Part shown: in pieces, positions 17,855-26,483 of the stretch | Position numbering within the stretch: position 1 is the first letter of the stretch | How the letters are laid out: each line of letters begins with the position of its first letter | NCBI GenBank assembly: GCA_024227995.1 | Contig: CP100468.1 | Location: 1-64,000, forward strand | Direction: 5' to 3' | Origin: Halomicrococcus gelatinilyticus | GTDB lineage: Archaea; Halobacteriota; Halobacteria; Halobacteriales; Haladaptataceae | DNA length: 64,000 nt | Position numbers and translations under genes: made by a program | The notes under the pieces: generated by a model | Databases searched by the model: none | The model's input: only the letters and a program-made list of their open reading frames with translations | Told to the model about the DNA's origin: nothing

Positions 17855-18912
17855 GCCTCGGACGACGACGTCGACGCCTCCGGCTCCGACCCGTTCAGGA
17901 ACACGAGGTTGCCGCGCCCGACCTGCATCCGCGTTATCGTCTCCTCCTCTTCCATCTTCGACAGCTTCCGACTGACGGTGGATTTCGACCACGACGTCTC
18001 GGCCGTGATGTCGGCCTGTTTCATCTGCCCGCCGTACTGGATGAGCAGCGTCCGGATGCGCTCCTCGTCGGTCAGCATCTCCTCGTTCGCGAGCGACGTC
18101 GACTCCGCCTCCTGCCGCTCGTTCCATCCAGCGGTGGTACCCCCGCCGATACGGCTCGCCGTCGTTGCGTCGGTCCGTTCGTCGCCCCCTCGGAGCGACG
18201 AGAACGGTTCGCGGTCGAGGACGCCCGCGAGTGCACCGCGGAGTCGCGCCAGCAGCCCGTCCGGGTCGCTACCGTGCCCCGCCACGGCAGCGCGTCCGTC
18301 GGCACCGGACACCTCGTACGCCGACGCACTCGTCCACTCGTACCCGTCGTCAGTGACCTCGACGACCGCGTCGAACAGCGTCGTCAGGGTGTCGACGGTC
18401 TCGGGGTCGTGGACGGCCGGGTCGAGCTGGTAGTAGCCGACGGCGCCGGCGGCCTGCACCCTGTGCGTGAGGACGTGGAGGTAGCGGAAGGCGGTGTCGA
18501 AGTCGACGTACTCCAGCATGACGCTCAGCGTCTGGACGACGACGACCACCGACTCGTCGGCGTGTCGCTCCAGGTGGTCGCTCACGGGGACGACGATCTC
18601 CATCGGGTCCGCCGGGTCGACGACGGTTGACGACACGCTGCCGGGCGTGGTCTCCTCGTACGATTCTGCTCCCGCGATCCGGTTCGCGTGGACGAACTGC
18701 GTCTCGGCGGGAAGGCTCCCGACGACGTCCAGCCAGTCGTCGGTCCACCGGTCCGGGGGCTGGGTGTACGTGACGGCCGCGAGCGCCAACTCCTCCGGCG
18801 GCGTCGCGGCCACCAGTTCCATGCAGTCCCTGTTGCCCGCCGGTGTGAGCGGCGCGAGTACGAGCACGTTCGACGCGTCCCGTGTCTCCGGTTCCGTCCC
18901 GTGGGTGGTCAT
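17851..18912 (-). CDS. DUF7504-like protein with C-terminal winged helix
   Basis: This 353-residue protein begins with a RecA/KaiC-like alpha/beta region (about 12-190: NVLVLAPLTPAGNRDCMEL, later ESVVVVVQTLSVMLEYVD and FRYLHVLTHRVQAAGAVGYYQLDP). No intact Walker A is visible. An unstructured region (about 230-275) is followed by a wHTH (about 280-340): MKQADITAETSWSKSTVSRKLSKMEEE..MQVGRGNLVFLNG. That wHTH is closely similar to the one in the membrane regulator at 31887-33179. The combination suggests a transcription regulator with a degenerate ATPase-fold sensor domain. Confidence 0.85.
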   Translation of the reverse strand: MTTHGTEPETRDASNVLVLAPLTPAGNRDCMELVAATPPEELALAAVTYTQPPDRWTDDWLDVVGSLPAETQFVHANRIAGAESYEETTPGSVSSTVVDPADPMEIVVPVSDHLERHADESVVVVVQTLSVMLEYVDFDTAFRYLHVLTHRVQAAGAVGYYQLDPAVHDPETVDTLTTLFDAVVEVTDDGYEWTSASAYEVSGADGRAAVAGHGSDPDGLLARLRGALAGVLDREPFSSLRGGDERTDATTASRIGGGTTAGWNERQEAESTSLANEEMLTDEERIRTLLIQYGGQMKQADITAETSWSKSTVSRKLSKMEEEETITRMQVGRGNLVFLNGSEPEASTSSSEA

Positions 18913-19243
18913 CGATGATGTTCCTCGGATCGACGGCGTCCGTCGTTCAGCGAGCGGATGCTAGATTCCGTCTCCACAGTTGTCTGCAATCAACCATCAA
19001 TCTGTTGTTTTTTCCAGCTGTCTGGGACGTCTGGCGACCGTCCGGTCCCCGACACGGCTACCGCCCCTGGATGGACCGTCGGAGTCCCGCCGCTACGGGG
19101 CTGTCGACGCCGGCATCGTTCGAACGGTTCGTTCCGTTCGACGGGTTTTGCTAGTTCGGACGGTTTTGCTGTCGAGGCTGGTTCGCGTGGGGTCGCCGAC
19201 GCTGTGGCTGGCCGTCCGGAGAGCGATAGAAGAGCGGTCCCGG
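18913..19243. other. Gene-free gap carrying a 9-bp repeat array
   Basis: Lies between two minus-strand genes. The left part is the upstream region of the DUF7504-like gene, with a T-rich patch near 19005-19015. The right part holds the 9-bp array at 19118-19189, downstream of hisS. Confidence 0.6.
19118..19189. repeat. 9-bp periodic repeat array C
   Basis: Eight consecutive blocks: GTTCGAACG, GTTCGTTCC, GTTCGACGG, GTTTTGCTA, GTTCGGACG, GTTTTGCTG, TCGAGGCTG, GTTCGCGTG. This is the same unit family as upstream of the parA-like gene, 8 kb away. Confidence 0.7.
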
Positions 19244-20566
19244 TCAGCGGTGGTCGAGCAGGTGGTCGACGGCCTCGTCACGGGGCACCTGTTCCTCCTC
19301 CCCGGACTCCATGTCCTGGACCGTCACGACGCCCTCCTCGAGGTCGCGCTCGCCGACGACGACGACGTGGTCGGCGTTGATGCGGTCGGCGTAGCCGAAC
19401 TGCTCGCCGACGCTCCGGCCGGTGAGGTCGGTCTCGACCGTCAGCCCCTCGCTCCGGAGTTCCTTCGCGTACTCGAGGGCGACGTCGCGCACGGAGTCGG
19501 AGACGGCAAGCACGTAGGCGTCCGTCGTCAGGGTCTCCTCGGGGATGGCGTCCAGTTCCTCGAGCAACTGCATCGTCGGCGAGTACCCGAAGGCGAAGCC
19601 GACCGCGGGCACGTCCTGCGCGCCGAACTTGCCGATGAGTCCGTCGTACCGGCCGCCGCCGAACAGCGCGCGGAGGTCGGCCTCGGTGGCGAACGCCTCG
19701 AAGACGAGGCCGGTGTAGTAGTCCATCCCCCGGACGATGGCGAGGTCGAGCGTGCAGGTGTCGGCGACGCCGTAGCTCGCCAGCGCGTCGTGGAGGTCGT
19801 GCATGCGGTCGATGGCGGCGTCGGCGCGCTCGTCGTCGGGTGCTTTCGCGGCGAGTTCGACCAGCGACTCCTCGAGCGGCCCGCGGATGGCCGTCAGCTC
19901 GTCGATCTCCTCGGCCGTGGCGCGGTCGAGCCCTTCGGCCTGGAGTTTGCCGAGGAACTCCTCGCGGCTGATCTTCTCCTTCTTGTCGATGACCCGCATG
20001 ACTTCCCTGCGGACGGCCTCGGCGTCCTCGGCGTCCGCACCGACGTCGACCGACTCCAGCAGTGCGTCGAGCAGCTGGCGGTCGTTCAGCTTGAACTCGA
20101 CGGCGTCGCCGACGCCGAGCCTCTCGTAGATGGTGGCGGCGCAGGCGATGATCTCGGCGTCGGCCTCGACGCTCTCGACGCCGAAGATGTCGACGTCGGT
20201 CTGGAAGAACTCGCGGTCGCGACCCTTCTGGACCGCCTCGTAGCGCCACCGCTTCGAGGTGTCGAACCACTTGATCGGCGTTCCGAGGTCCTTGCGCTGC
20301 TGGACCAGCCGTGCCCGGGTCGGCGTCTGTTCGGGGATCAGCGTCACCTCGCGGCCGCCCTTGTCCTCGAAGCTGTACGTCTCCTCGACGATCTCGTCGC
20401 CGGACTTCACCCGGAAGAGGTCCGTCGGTTCGACGCTCGGCGCGTCGATCTCGCGGAACCCGAACTCGCGAGCCGTCTCCTCGACGGTGTCGATGAGATC
20501 GCGCCACGCGGCCCATTCCTCGGGGTACCGGTCGTAGAACCCTTTGAGGCTCTCGAAGTCGTCCAT
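19244..20566 (-). CDS. hisS: Histidyl-tRNA synthetase
   Basis: This 440-residue class II synthetase has motif 2 (DTSKRWRYEAVQKGRDREFFQTDVDIFG), the HisA-type signature (LDLAIVRGMDYYTGLVFEAF), motif 3 (DVPAVGFAFG) and a C-terminal anticodon-binding domain (about 345-440: DAYVLAVSDSVRD..GLTVETDLTGRSVGEQFGYADRINADHVVVVGERD). It charges tRNA-His. The start MDDFESLKGFYDRYPEEW at 20566 fits the archaeal family; the open frame to 20710 adds non-conserved residues. It lies 77 bp upstream of the stop of the flippase gene in the same direction. Confidence 0.97.
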   Translation of the reverse strand: MDDFESLKGFYDRYPEEWAAWRDLIDTVEETAREFGFREIDAPSVEPTDLFRVKSGDEIVEETYSFEDKGGREVTLIPEQTPTRARLVQQRKDLGTPIKWFDTSKRWRYEAVQKGRDREFFQTDVDIFGVESVEADAEIIACAATIYERLGVGDAVEFKLNDRQLLDALLESVDVGADAEDAEAVRREVMRVIDKKEKISREEFLGKLQAEGLDRATAEEIDELTAIRGPLEESLVELAAKAPDDERADAAIDRMHDLHDALASYGVADTCTLDLAIVRGMDYYTGLVFEAFATEADLRALFGGGRYDGLIGKFGAQDVPAVGFAFGYSPTMQLLEELDAIPEETLTTDAYVLAVSDSVRDVALEYAKELRSEGLTVETDLTGRSVGEQFGYADRINADHVVVVGERDLEEGVVTVQDMESGEEEQVPRDEAVDHLLDHR

Positions 20567-20643
20567 GCTCCCCGGTTCGGAGGCGAGCGATTTACTTCTG
20601 GCTATTCTCTGGGCGAGCGCAGGGGGCGGTGGCCCACCGACGG

Positions 20644-22887
20644 TCAGAACGGCCAGTCGTCGTCCACCGTCTCGTTGTCGGTCCCGGTCGTCCCGTCGGA
20701 CCAGCTCCATCCCGGTCCCGACTCGGTCGTCGTGGTCGTCGTAGTCGTCGCGTTCGTGGTGGACGCGGTCGGGGACGTCCCGCCGTTCGTGGTGGACGTG
20801 GTCGTCGAGGTTGTCGTCGGCGTGGTAGTCGTGGTCGTGGTCGGCGTCGTCGAGGTGGTAGTCGTGGTTGTCGTCGTAGTCGTCGGTGTGGCCGAGGTGG
20901 TGGTGGTAGTCGGAGTGGTCGACGTGGTAGTCGGTGTGGTCGAGGTGGTGGTGGTAGTCGGAGTGGTCGACGTGGTAGTCGGTGTGGTCGAGGTGGTGGT
21001 GGTGGTAGTCGGTGTGGTCGTCGTGGTCCCTCCCGTCGTGGTGCTCGCGGGTGGCGTCGTCGACTGGTCCGGCGGGGTCGTCGTCTGGTCTGGCGTCGTG
21101 GACGTCGACGTCCCGTCCGCCGGTTGCGTCGTCGGCGTGGCCGTCGTCGTTTTCCCGGGCGACGGCCCGGCGTTCGGAGACTGTCCGTCGTCGTCGCCGA
21201 CGAACCGTCCGAGTCCGACGCCGGGGTCGAGGGCAGCGAACCCGATCCCGGCGACGAACAGCAGGACGCCGACGACGACGAGCACCTTCTGTACCGACTC
21301 TGCTTCTGACGTGAGTGACATGTTTGAGACGTACCCGTGGAGCGTTTCGGCGCGCGAGCCGACTGGTTCCGGGAACGACGAGAGCGTCTGGAGGGCCTCG
21401 CGGACCCCGAGCGCTCCCGTCGCGAACGCGACCAGGAGGTAGACGGCGAACCCGAGCGGCGGGACGACGACGATCGACAGGGGAACCGCGGCGTCGACGG
21501 CGACGCCGGTCGCCGGGACCGTGCCGTCGACGACCACCCGCGAGTCGACCCGTCGCGCGATGGCGAAGATGGGAACCGCCGCCAGCGCCGTCGTCACGAC
21601 GACGCGGACGAGTCGCGCGTCCGACAGCGGGTCGAACCCCACCCGTCGCGCGCTCCAGAAGTGGAGGACTGCCATCGAGCCGTACCCGACGCTGGTCGCC
21701 GCCGCCGCGCCGACCATCCCGTAGCGCGGGATGAGCACGGCGTTCAGGCCGAGGTTCAGGACCGCCGCGGTTCCCGTGGCGAGGATGGGGAACGTCAGTT
21801 CGCCCTTCCCCTGGCTGATGGCGAGGACGGGCCGGGCGACAGCGAACCCGAGCGCACCCGGCAGCAGGAGGACGAGCGGCGTGACCGCGGGCGTGTACGT
21901 CGCGCCGAAGTAGATGGGGACGGCGACGTCAGCCAGCGCCGCCAGCCCGAGCGCCATCAGTCCGGTCAGGAGGAACGTGTACCGCGTGGTGCGGGCGGCG
22001 AGCTCGGATATCTTTTCCGTCCGGTCGTTCGACCACAGCTCCGACGTCGAGTGGACGAAGACGGTCTGGAGCGCCAGCGGGACGAACCAGAGGAACTCCG
22101 CCAGCTTCAGCGCGGCGCGGTAGTAGCCGACCTGCTCGTTGTCGGCCTGGAACTGCAGCATCAGGATGTCGACGTGGTACAGCGACATCAGGAGGAGGAT
22201 GAGCACGATGGACAGCGAGTTGAACGTCAGCATCTGGCGGCGCGGGAACCCCGGCGGCGCGCTCCGTGCGACGGACTTCACCGACACCCGCCGTCCGATG
22301 AGCACCAGCCCGATGACGGCCACCGTCGCGCCGGCCGCTATCTTGCCGGCCAGCGCACCGACGACGCCGTAGCCGAAGTAGACGAGCGGGATGGCGACGC
22401 CGACGAACGTCAGCTGCTGGAGCACCTTCAGCGGCTCCGAGTAGCGTTCGAGTCCGAATCCCATCAGCGTCCGGCGGGCGTAGGCCCGGAACTGGTCGGT
22501 CACCACCAGCACGGCGAGGACGTAGAAGTACGGCTCGAACTGCGGGCCGAACACGTCGGCGACGACGCCGCTCCAGGCCGCCAGCGCGAGGAGCCCGGAG
22601 CCGCCGACCGAGAGCACGAGCGCCAGCCGGAAGTAGAACCCGACGACGTTGGACTCCCAGTACGGGCGCGAGCGGTCCTCGGCGAGGAACTTGCGGACGC
22701 CGTCGCTCACCCCGGAGCTGACGAAGATCATGAACAGCGAGAACACCGAGAGGACGGTGGTGTAGACGCCGACACCCGCCGGCTGGAGTAACCGGTAGAG
22801 GAGGGGCGTCGTCAGGATACCGACGACCAGCGTGAGGACCTTCGTGCCGGCGACCGAGAGGACACCGCTCAGGATGCTTCGTTGCAC
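20644..22887 (-). CDS. Wzx-like polysaccharide flippase with long Thr-rich tail
   Basis: This 747-residue protein has about 14 membrane helices (about 5-560) of the polysaccharide-synthesis/MATE-like flippase fold: N-terminal SILSGVLSVAGTKVLTLVVGILTTPLLYRLL and a central RRQMLTFNSLSIVLILLLMSLYHVDILML. It should flip lipid-linked glycans across the membrane. Unusually, the last 180 or so residues (about 564-747) are an almost pure Thr/Pro/Ser tail ending SWSDGTTGTDNETVDDDWPF. Part of the tail is made by a 48-bp tandem DNA repeat. The tail resembles O-glycosylated stalks on haloarchaeal surface proteins and is not usual for flippases. The composite promoter element at 22957-22976 lies about 70 nt upstream. 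Confidence 0.93.
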   Translation of the reverse strand: MQRSILSGVLSVAGTKVLTLVVGILTTPLLYRLLQPAGVGVYTTVLSVFSLFMIFVSSGVSDGVRKFLAEDRSRPYWESNVVGFYFRLALVLSVGGSGLLALAAWSGVVADVFGPQFEPYFYVLAVLVVTDQFRAYARRTLMGFGLERYSEPLKVLQQLTFVGVAIPLVYFGYGVVGALAGKIAAGATVAVIGLVLIGRRVSVKSVARSAPPGFPRRQMLTFNSLSIVLILLLMSLYHVDILMLQFQADNEQVGYYRAALKLAEFLWFVPLALQTVFVHSTSELWSNDRTEKISELAARTTRYTFLLTGLMALGLAALADVAVPIYFGATYTPAVTPLVLLLPGALGFAVARPVLAISQGKGELTFPILATGTAAVLNLGLNAVLIPRYGMVGAAAATSVGYGSMAVLHFWSARRVGFDPLSDARLVRVVVTTALAAVPIFAIARRVDSRVVVDGTVPATGVAVDAAVPLSIVVVPPLGFAVYLLVAFATGALGVREALQTLSSFPEPVGSRAETLHGYVSNMSLTSEAESVQKVLVVVGVLLFVAGIGFAALDPGVGLGRFVGDDDGQSPNAGPSPGKTTTATPTTQPADGTSTSTTPDQTTTPPDQSTTPPASTTTGGTTTTTPTTTTTTSTTPTTTSTTPTTTTTSTTPTTTSTTPTTTTTSATPTTTTTTTTTTSTTPTTTTTTTPTTTSTTTSTTNGGTSPTASTTNATTTTTTTTESGPGWSWSDGTTGTDNETVDDDWPF
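20908..21006. repeat. 48-bp tandem repeat in the flippase tail
   Basis: Two units of 48 bp begin at 20908 and 20956, and a partial third begins at 21007. Each encodes 16 residues of Ser/Thr/Pro. It is a candidate site for length variation by slippage. Confidence 0.75.
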
Positions 22888-22956
22888 TCGATCACCACGG
22901 TCGCCTGCCGCGTTCTCGTTTGGACGACACTCTCCCGGCGCTTCTCGCCGGGACGG

Positions 22957-22976
22957 CTTTATTATACACCGGCTAG
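22957..22976 (-). promoter_or_regulatory. Composite promoter element (flippase)
   Basis: Minus strand reads CTAG-CCGGTGT-ATAATAAAG. The TGTATAATAAAGCC core is identical to that upstream of the dehydrogenase gene at 62243. The gap to the start codon is about 70 nt, so a short leader is expected. Confidence 0.65.
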
Positions 22977-23043
22977 ACTGCCCGTCGACGAACGGTATCG
23001 TCCGCTCCGGTGGCGGACGTGACAGCTCGGGAAAGAATGCGAC

Positions 23044-24633
23044 TCAGGCGCTGTACGTGTTGTCCCAGAGCTTCAGGTCGTCGCTGCCGCGGTTCTGGAT
23101 GCCGTCCTCGAGCACGCTCTTCTTGATGTACACGCCGCTCCCGGTGTCGTAGAGGAGGACCGACGCGTGGTCGTCGACGCTGTCCGCGTGGACCGACTCG
23201 ATCCAGGTGTCGTCGCCGTAGTTGATGATGGGGTTCTCGCGGCCGACGTACTCGCCGCCGATGAGCATGCAGTCGTCGGCGTGGAGTTCGATGGCGCGCC
23301 GGCGACTCGACCCGGTCTGGCGGACGTCGAGGTCGCGGAACGTGCAGTTCGGCCGGTCGCAGCGGACGGCGGCGCGGGCGCTGACGTGGCCGCCGTCGCC
23401 GACGAAGGTGCAGTCCTCGACGTTCACCTCACCCTCGCCGTCCCGAATCCAGACGGAGAACCCGCCCGCAGCCCCGTGGTCGAACGTCGAGGTCTTGATG
23501 CGGCTGACACCGGTGTCGTCGCCGAGGTGGAGCGCGTGGACGGCCTCGTCGCCGCCGGTCGTCACCGTCGAGTTCTCCAGCAGGAACAGGTCCACGTCGA
23601 ACGTGCTGATGGCGTCGCCGTTCGGGTCGGGCACCCGGACGTCGCAGTTCTGGACCCGGATGTAGTTGCTGTTCTCCGCGCGGATGGCGTGCTGGTTGCC
23701 CCGGTCGCGGGCGTCGTCGACGACGACCGTCGCGTTCCGGACGATGCTGTCGGTGCCGCCGATGCGGAGGCTCGCCGTCTGGCTGTTCCTGTACGTGCCC
23801 CCGTCGACGATGATCTGTCCCGACCCGTTGGCGGCGTAGAGGCCGTTGTCGGGGAAGTCGCCGAGCGAGCAGTTCTCGAACCGCATCGTCCCCCGGTTGA
23901 AGTCGTTGCAGACGATGCCGGACGGCCCGCGCCAGAGCTTGTCGGCCGGCGCGTCCTCGGTCCAGGCGGCTCCGTCGGCGGCGCTGAAGTTCCGGACGAC
24001 GCCGCTTCCGTCCTGGTCCGTGACGGCGAACCGTCCGGGCCCCCACGCCCCGGAGTCGTGTTCGCCGATTATCTCGACGTCCTCGACGTGCAGGCCGTCG
24101 TCGACCACGGCCTCGACCACCCGGACGCCCGTGTCCTCGGCCGTCTGGTCGACGGTGAGGTTCTTCACGAGCAGGTCCGTGCCGGGGTTGTAGGAGACGC
24201 CCAGTCGGAACAGGCGGTAGTTCCAGTCGTCGTCGTCGAACGCGTGGTAGTCGTCCGGGACGAGCGTGACGTCGGACTTCCCGAGGATGCCGAAGTTCTG
24301 GAACCCGGTGAAGCGGAACTGGCTGTGCATCCGGTAGCGACCCGACGGGAACAGGAGCAGCGTGTCGTCGTCCGCGTACTCCTCGAGCAGCGGGGTGACG
24401 GACTCCTCGCCCGTCGGGTCCGCGCCTGCGTCGTCGACCATGTCGACGACCGTCCCGTAATCGTCGAGGTGTGGGCTGCTCCACTCCGCGCTGGCGGTAC
24501 CCGCCACGTACTGTCCCCCGGCGACGCCCAGTCCGACCGCGCCGATGCTCCGGACGAACGTCCGTCGCGTCGACCGTCCTACTGCGTCGTCTCGTGTGTC
24601 GTCCTGCCTATGTGTGCCGTTTGTCCGTTTCAT
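23044..24633 (-). CDS. Tat-exported right-handed beta-helix protein
   Basis: This 529-residue protein has a Tat signal (STRRTFVRSIGAVGLGVAGG, about 21-45) and then a pectate-lyase-like parallel beta-helix over almost its whole length. It opens GTVVDMVDDAGADPTGEESVTPLLEEYADDDTLLLFPSGRYRMHSQFRFTG. It is a clear paralogue of the protein at 46346-47881: shared elements include GAWGPGRF, WGPSGI.CND.N.GT, FPDNGLYAANGSG and the closing YIKKS.LEDGI. Such proteins bind or cleave acidic polysaccharides, but no lyase catalytic set is recognisable, so the activity is uncertain. It stands alone downstream of the glycosyltransferase gene. Confidence 0.92.
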   Translation of the reverse strand: MKRTNGTHRQDDTRDDAVGRSTRRTFVRSIGAVGLGVAGGQYVAGTASAEWSSPHLDDYGTVVDMVDDAGADPTGEESVTPLLEEYADDDTLLLFPSGRYRMHSQFRFTGFQNFGILGKSDVTLVPDDYHAFDDDDWNYRLFRLGVSYNPGTDLLVKNLTVDQTAEDTGVRVVEAVVDDGLHVEDVEIIGEHDSGAWGPGRFAVTDQDGSGVVRNFSAADGAAWTEDAPADKLWRGPSGIVCNDFNRGTMRFENCSLGDFPDNGLYAANGSGQIIVDGGTYRNSQTASLRIGGTDSIVRNATVVVDDARDRGNQHAIRAENSNYIRVQNCDVRVPDPNGDAISTFDVDLFLLENSTVTTGGDEAVHALHLGDDTGVSRIKTSTFDHGAAGGFSVWIRDGEGEVNVEDCTFVGDGGHVSARAAVRCDRPNCTFRDLDVRQTGSSRRRAIELHADDCMLIGGEYVGRENPIINYGDDTWIESVHADSVDDHASVLLYDTGSGVYIKKSVLEDGIQNRGSDDLKLWDNTYSA

Positions 24634-24970
24634 ACTGGATCGATGACGTGTTCTGACCTCGTATCACGCCGCTGATACGGCGCGACGCGCCCCAGGGGAC
24701 CTGTCGTCCCCCGGAGGTAGCTTCCGACGGGACAACGTATCCCGTCGACTCTGCCAAAGTCTGTGCCTTAACCTGTCCGCCCTTTAAGTTCGACCGGCGT
24801 GCCAGTTCGTCGCACGCTCGGCGTCACGCGGGTGCCAGAATTCGCTGCCCCGAGACGACTGCGGTCGGAATTATCGAGAAACAGACGGTTCGAGTACGGC
24901 AGTGTCAGCGCGGTTCGACGTCGCACCGTCGAGGCCGAATCTCCCAGCTGGTGTTCACGAAGCTACCGGA
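24634..24970. other. Gene-free gap upstream of the beta-helix gene
   Basis: Holds the perfect inverted repeat at 24661-24678 and AT-richer patches near 24765-24790 and 24840-24875. I see no coding potential and no copy of the TTAG-N7-ATAATAAA element. Confidence 0.5.
24661..24678. promoter_or_regulatory. Perfect inverted repeat upstream of beta-helix gene
   Basis: GTATCA-CGCCGC-TGATAC is centred about 37 nt before the start codon at 24633, over the expected promoter. It is a candidate repressor site. Confidence 0.5.
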
Positions 24971-26239
24971 CTACTGACGCGACCTCCCCGCGTCTTCGAG
25001 GACCTCGGCGTAGAGGTGGGCGACGTCGACGCAGACGCGCTCCCAGGTGAACTGCGCGGCGTGGGCCTCGATGGCGTCGCGGTCCCAGTCGGTCCGGAGC
25101 GCCCGGACGACGGCGTCCGCGAGGTCGTCGTGGTGTTCGGGGCTGTCGACGAGGTAGCCGAACTCCTCGCTCGTGACGACCTCCTCGCTGCCGCCGTTGA
25201 TGGTCGAGACGACGGGTGCGCCGCAGGCCATCGCTTCCAGTTGTACGAGCCCGAAGCTCTCGCTGTAGCTCGGCAGGACGAACGCGTCGGCGGCGCTCAT
25301 CCAGTACCTGAGGTCGTCGTTGTCGACGTACCCGAGCAGGTCGACCCGGTCTTCGAGGCCCAGTTCGGCTATCTGGCTCTCCAGGTCCGGGCGCATCCCG
25401 CCGTGGCCGCCGATGGCGCAGACCACGTCGCCCTCGCGCTCGACGACCTCGGGCAGCACCGCGAGCAGGTGCTGGAACCCCTTGCGCTCCTTGAGGTGGC
25501 CGAGCGCGAACAGCAGTTGCGTGTCGGGGTCGACGCCGAGTTCGCGCTTCGCCTCCTCCTGGGGGACGCGCTGGAGGCGGTCGGTGCTGAACCCGTTCGG
25601 GACGTAGTAGACGTCGTCGTTGAACCGCCGGAGCGTCGACTCGTCCTGGCGGTTCACCCGGACGACGGCGTCGGCCCGCTCCCAGGTGCGGTCGATCTTC
25701 TCGTTGTCGGACTCCAGTTGCTCGACGAACAGGTCGTGGTTCTCGTGGACCGTGAGGACGAAGGGGAGTCCGAGGTCCCGCTGGAGGACGCTGCCGACGT
25801 AGCCGGCGGTCCAGGTCAGGTGGGCGTGGACGACGTCGAACTCGACGGGCAGGTCGGCGACGACCTTCTTGACCTTGCGGGCGTGCTGGTCGCCGAGGAA
25901 CCGCCGGTGGAGGTCGATGGGGAGGTAGAGCAGCGGCGTGCTGACGACGGTGACGTTGTCCGGCTTGTCCTCGCGGTTTATCTTCGCGCTCCGGCTGAAC
26001 GGCTTGGCGTAGTCGATGGGGAGGTACTCCGAGACGTCGGCGAACCGGTTGTAGCGCACGAGGACGTACACCTCCGCGAAGTAGTCGGCGAGGACGTCGA
26101 TCTGACCCTTCACGAAGTGGTTGTAGCTGTGGGCGACGACGAGCAGGTTCCGGTCGGAAAGCGTTGCGAGGTCGTGGTCGTGGGGCACGTTCCCCAGGTC
26201 CGGCGCGTCGTCGGTCCGTGCCCGCGCGTCGCTCGACAT
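24971..26239 (-). CDS. Glycosyltransferase family 4 (GT-B fold)
   Basis: This 422-residue GT-B enzyme has an N-terminal acceptor domain (LLVVAHSYNHFVKGQIDVLADYFAEVYVLV.. to DVVHAHLTWTAGYVG) and a C-terminal nucleotide-sugar domain (about 205-400) with LGHLKERKGFQHLLAVLPEV, the E-x7-E-type motif SYSESFGLVQLEAMACGAPVV, and a closing GYLVDSPE. It transfers a sugar from a nucleotide donor to a cytoplasmic-side acceptor, probably a lipid-linked glycan. The ATG at 26239 is 29 nt downstream of the promoter element at 26264-26283, implying a leaderless transcript. Confidence 0.94.
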   Translation of the reverse strand: MSSDARARTDDAPDLGNVPHDHDLATLSDRNLLVVAHSYNHFVKGQIDVLADYFAEVYVLVRYNRFADVSEYLPIDYAKPFSRSAKINREDKPDNVTVVSTPLLYLPIDLHRRFLGDQHARKVKKVVADLPVEFDVVHAHLTWTAGYVGSVLQRDLGLPFVLTVHENHDLFVEQLESDNEKIDRTWERADAVVRVNRQDESTLRRFNDDVYYVPNGFSTDRLQRVPQEEAKRELGVDPDTQLLFALGHLKERKGFQHLLAVLPEVVEREGDVVCAIGGHGGMRPDLESQIAELGLEDRVDLLGYVDNDDLRYWMSAADAFVLPSYSESFGLVQLEAMACGAPVVSTINGGSEEVVTSEEFGYLVDSPEHHDDLADAVVRALRTDWDRDAIEAHAAQFTWERVCVDVAHLYAEVLEDAGRSRQ

Positions 26240-26263
26240 ACTGGGGCGTTGGCAACCGGCGGT

Positions 26264-26283
26264 GTTTATTATCGGGTGTCTAA
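26264..26283 (-). promoter_or_regulatory. Composite promoter element (GT4)
   Basis: Minus strand reads TTAG-ACACCCG-ATAATAAAC, with the ATAATAAA centre 29 nt before the start codon. Confidence 0.7.
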
Positions 26284-26402
26284 CGCGCCCGGCGGTCGAC
26301 CGCCGCGCCCGGGACGGGCGCGCGTTCGACGACCGGAACAGGTCGTCCCGTACGATTCGGAACAGACCGCCTGACGGCGGGAGTGTGGCGCCTACGGCGC
26401 GT

Positions 26403-26422
26403 TTACGAGGTTTATAATTAAC
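26403..26422 (+). promoter_or_regulatory. Variant composite promoter element (DUF4129 operon)
   Basis: TTAC-GAGGTTT-ATAATTAAC keeps the 7-nt spacing with one change in each half. It lies about 70 nt before the operon start. A short frame, 26452-26487 (11 codons), overlaps the next start as ATGA. Confidence 0.5.
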
Positions 26423-26483
26423 TCCTGCGGGTGACGAACGTTTCCGTGTCAATGGGGGGAGACGCGACTCGTCGCGGACGGCG

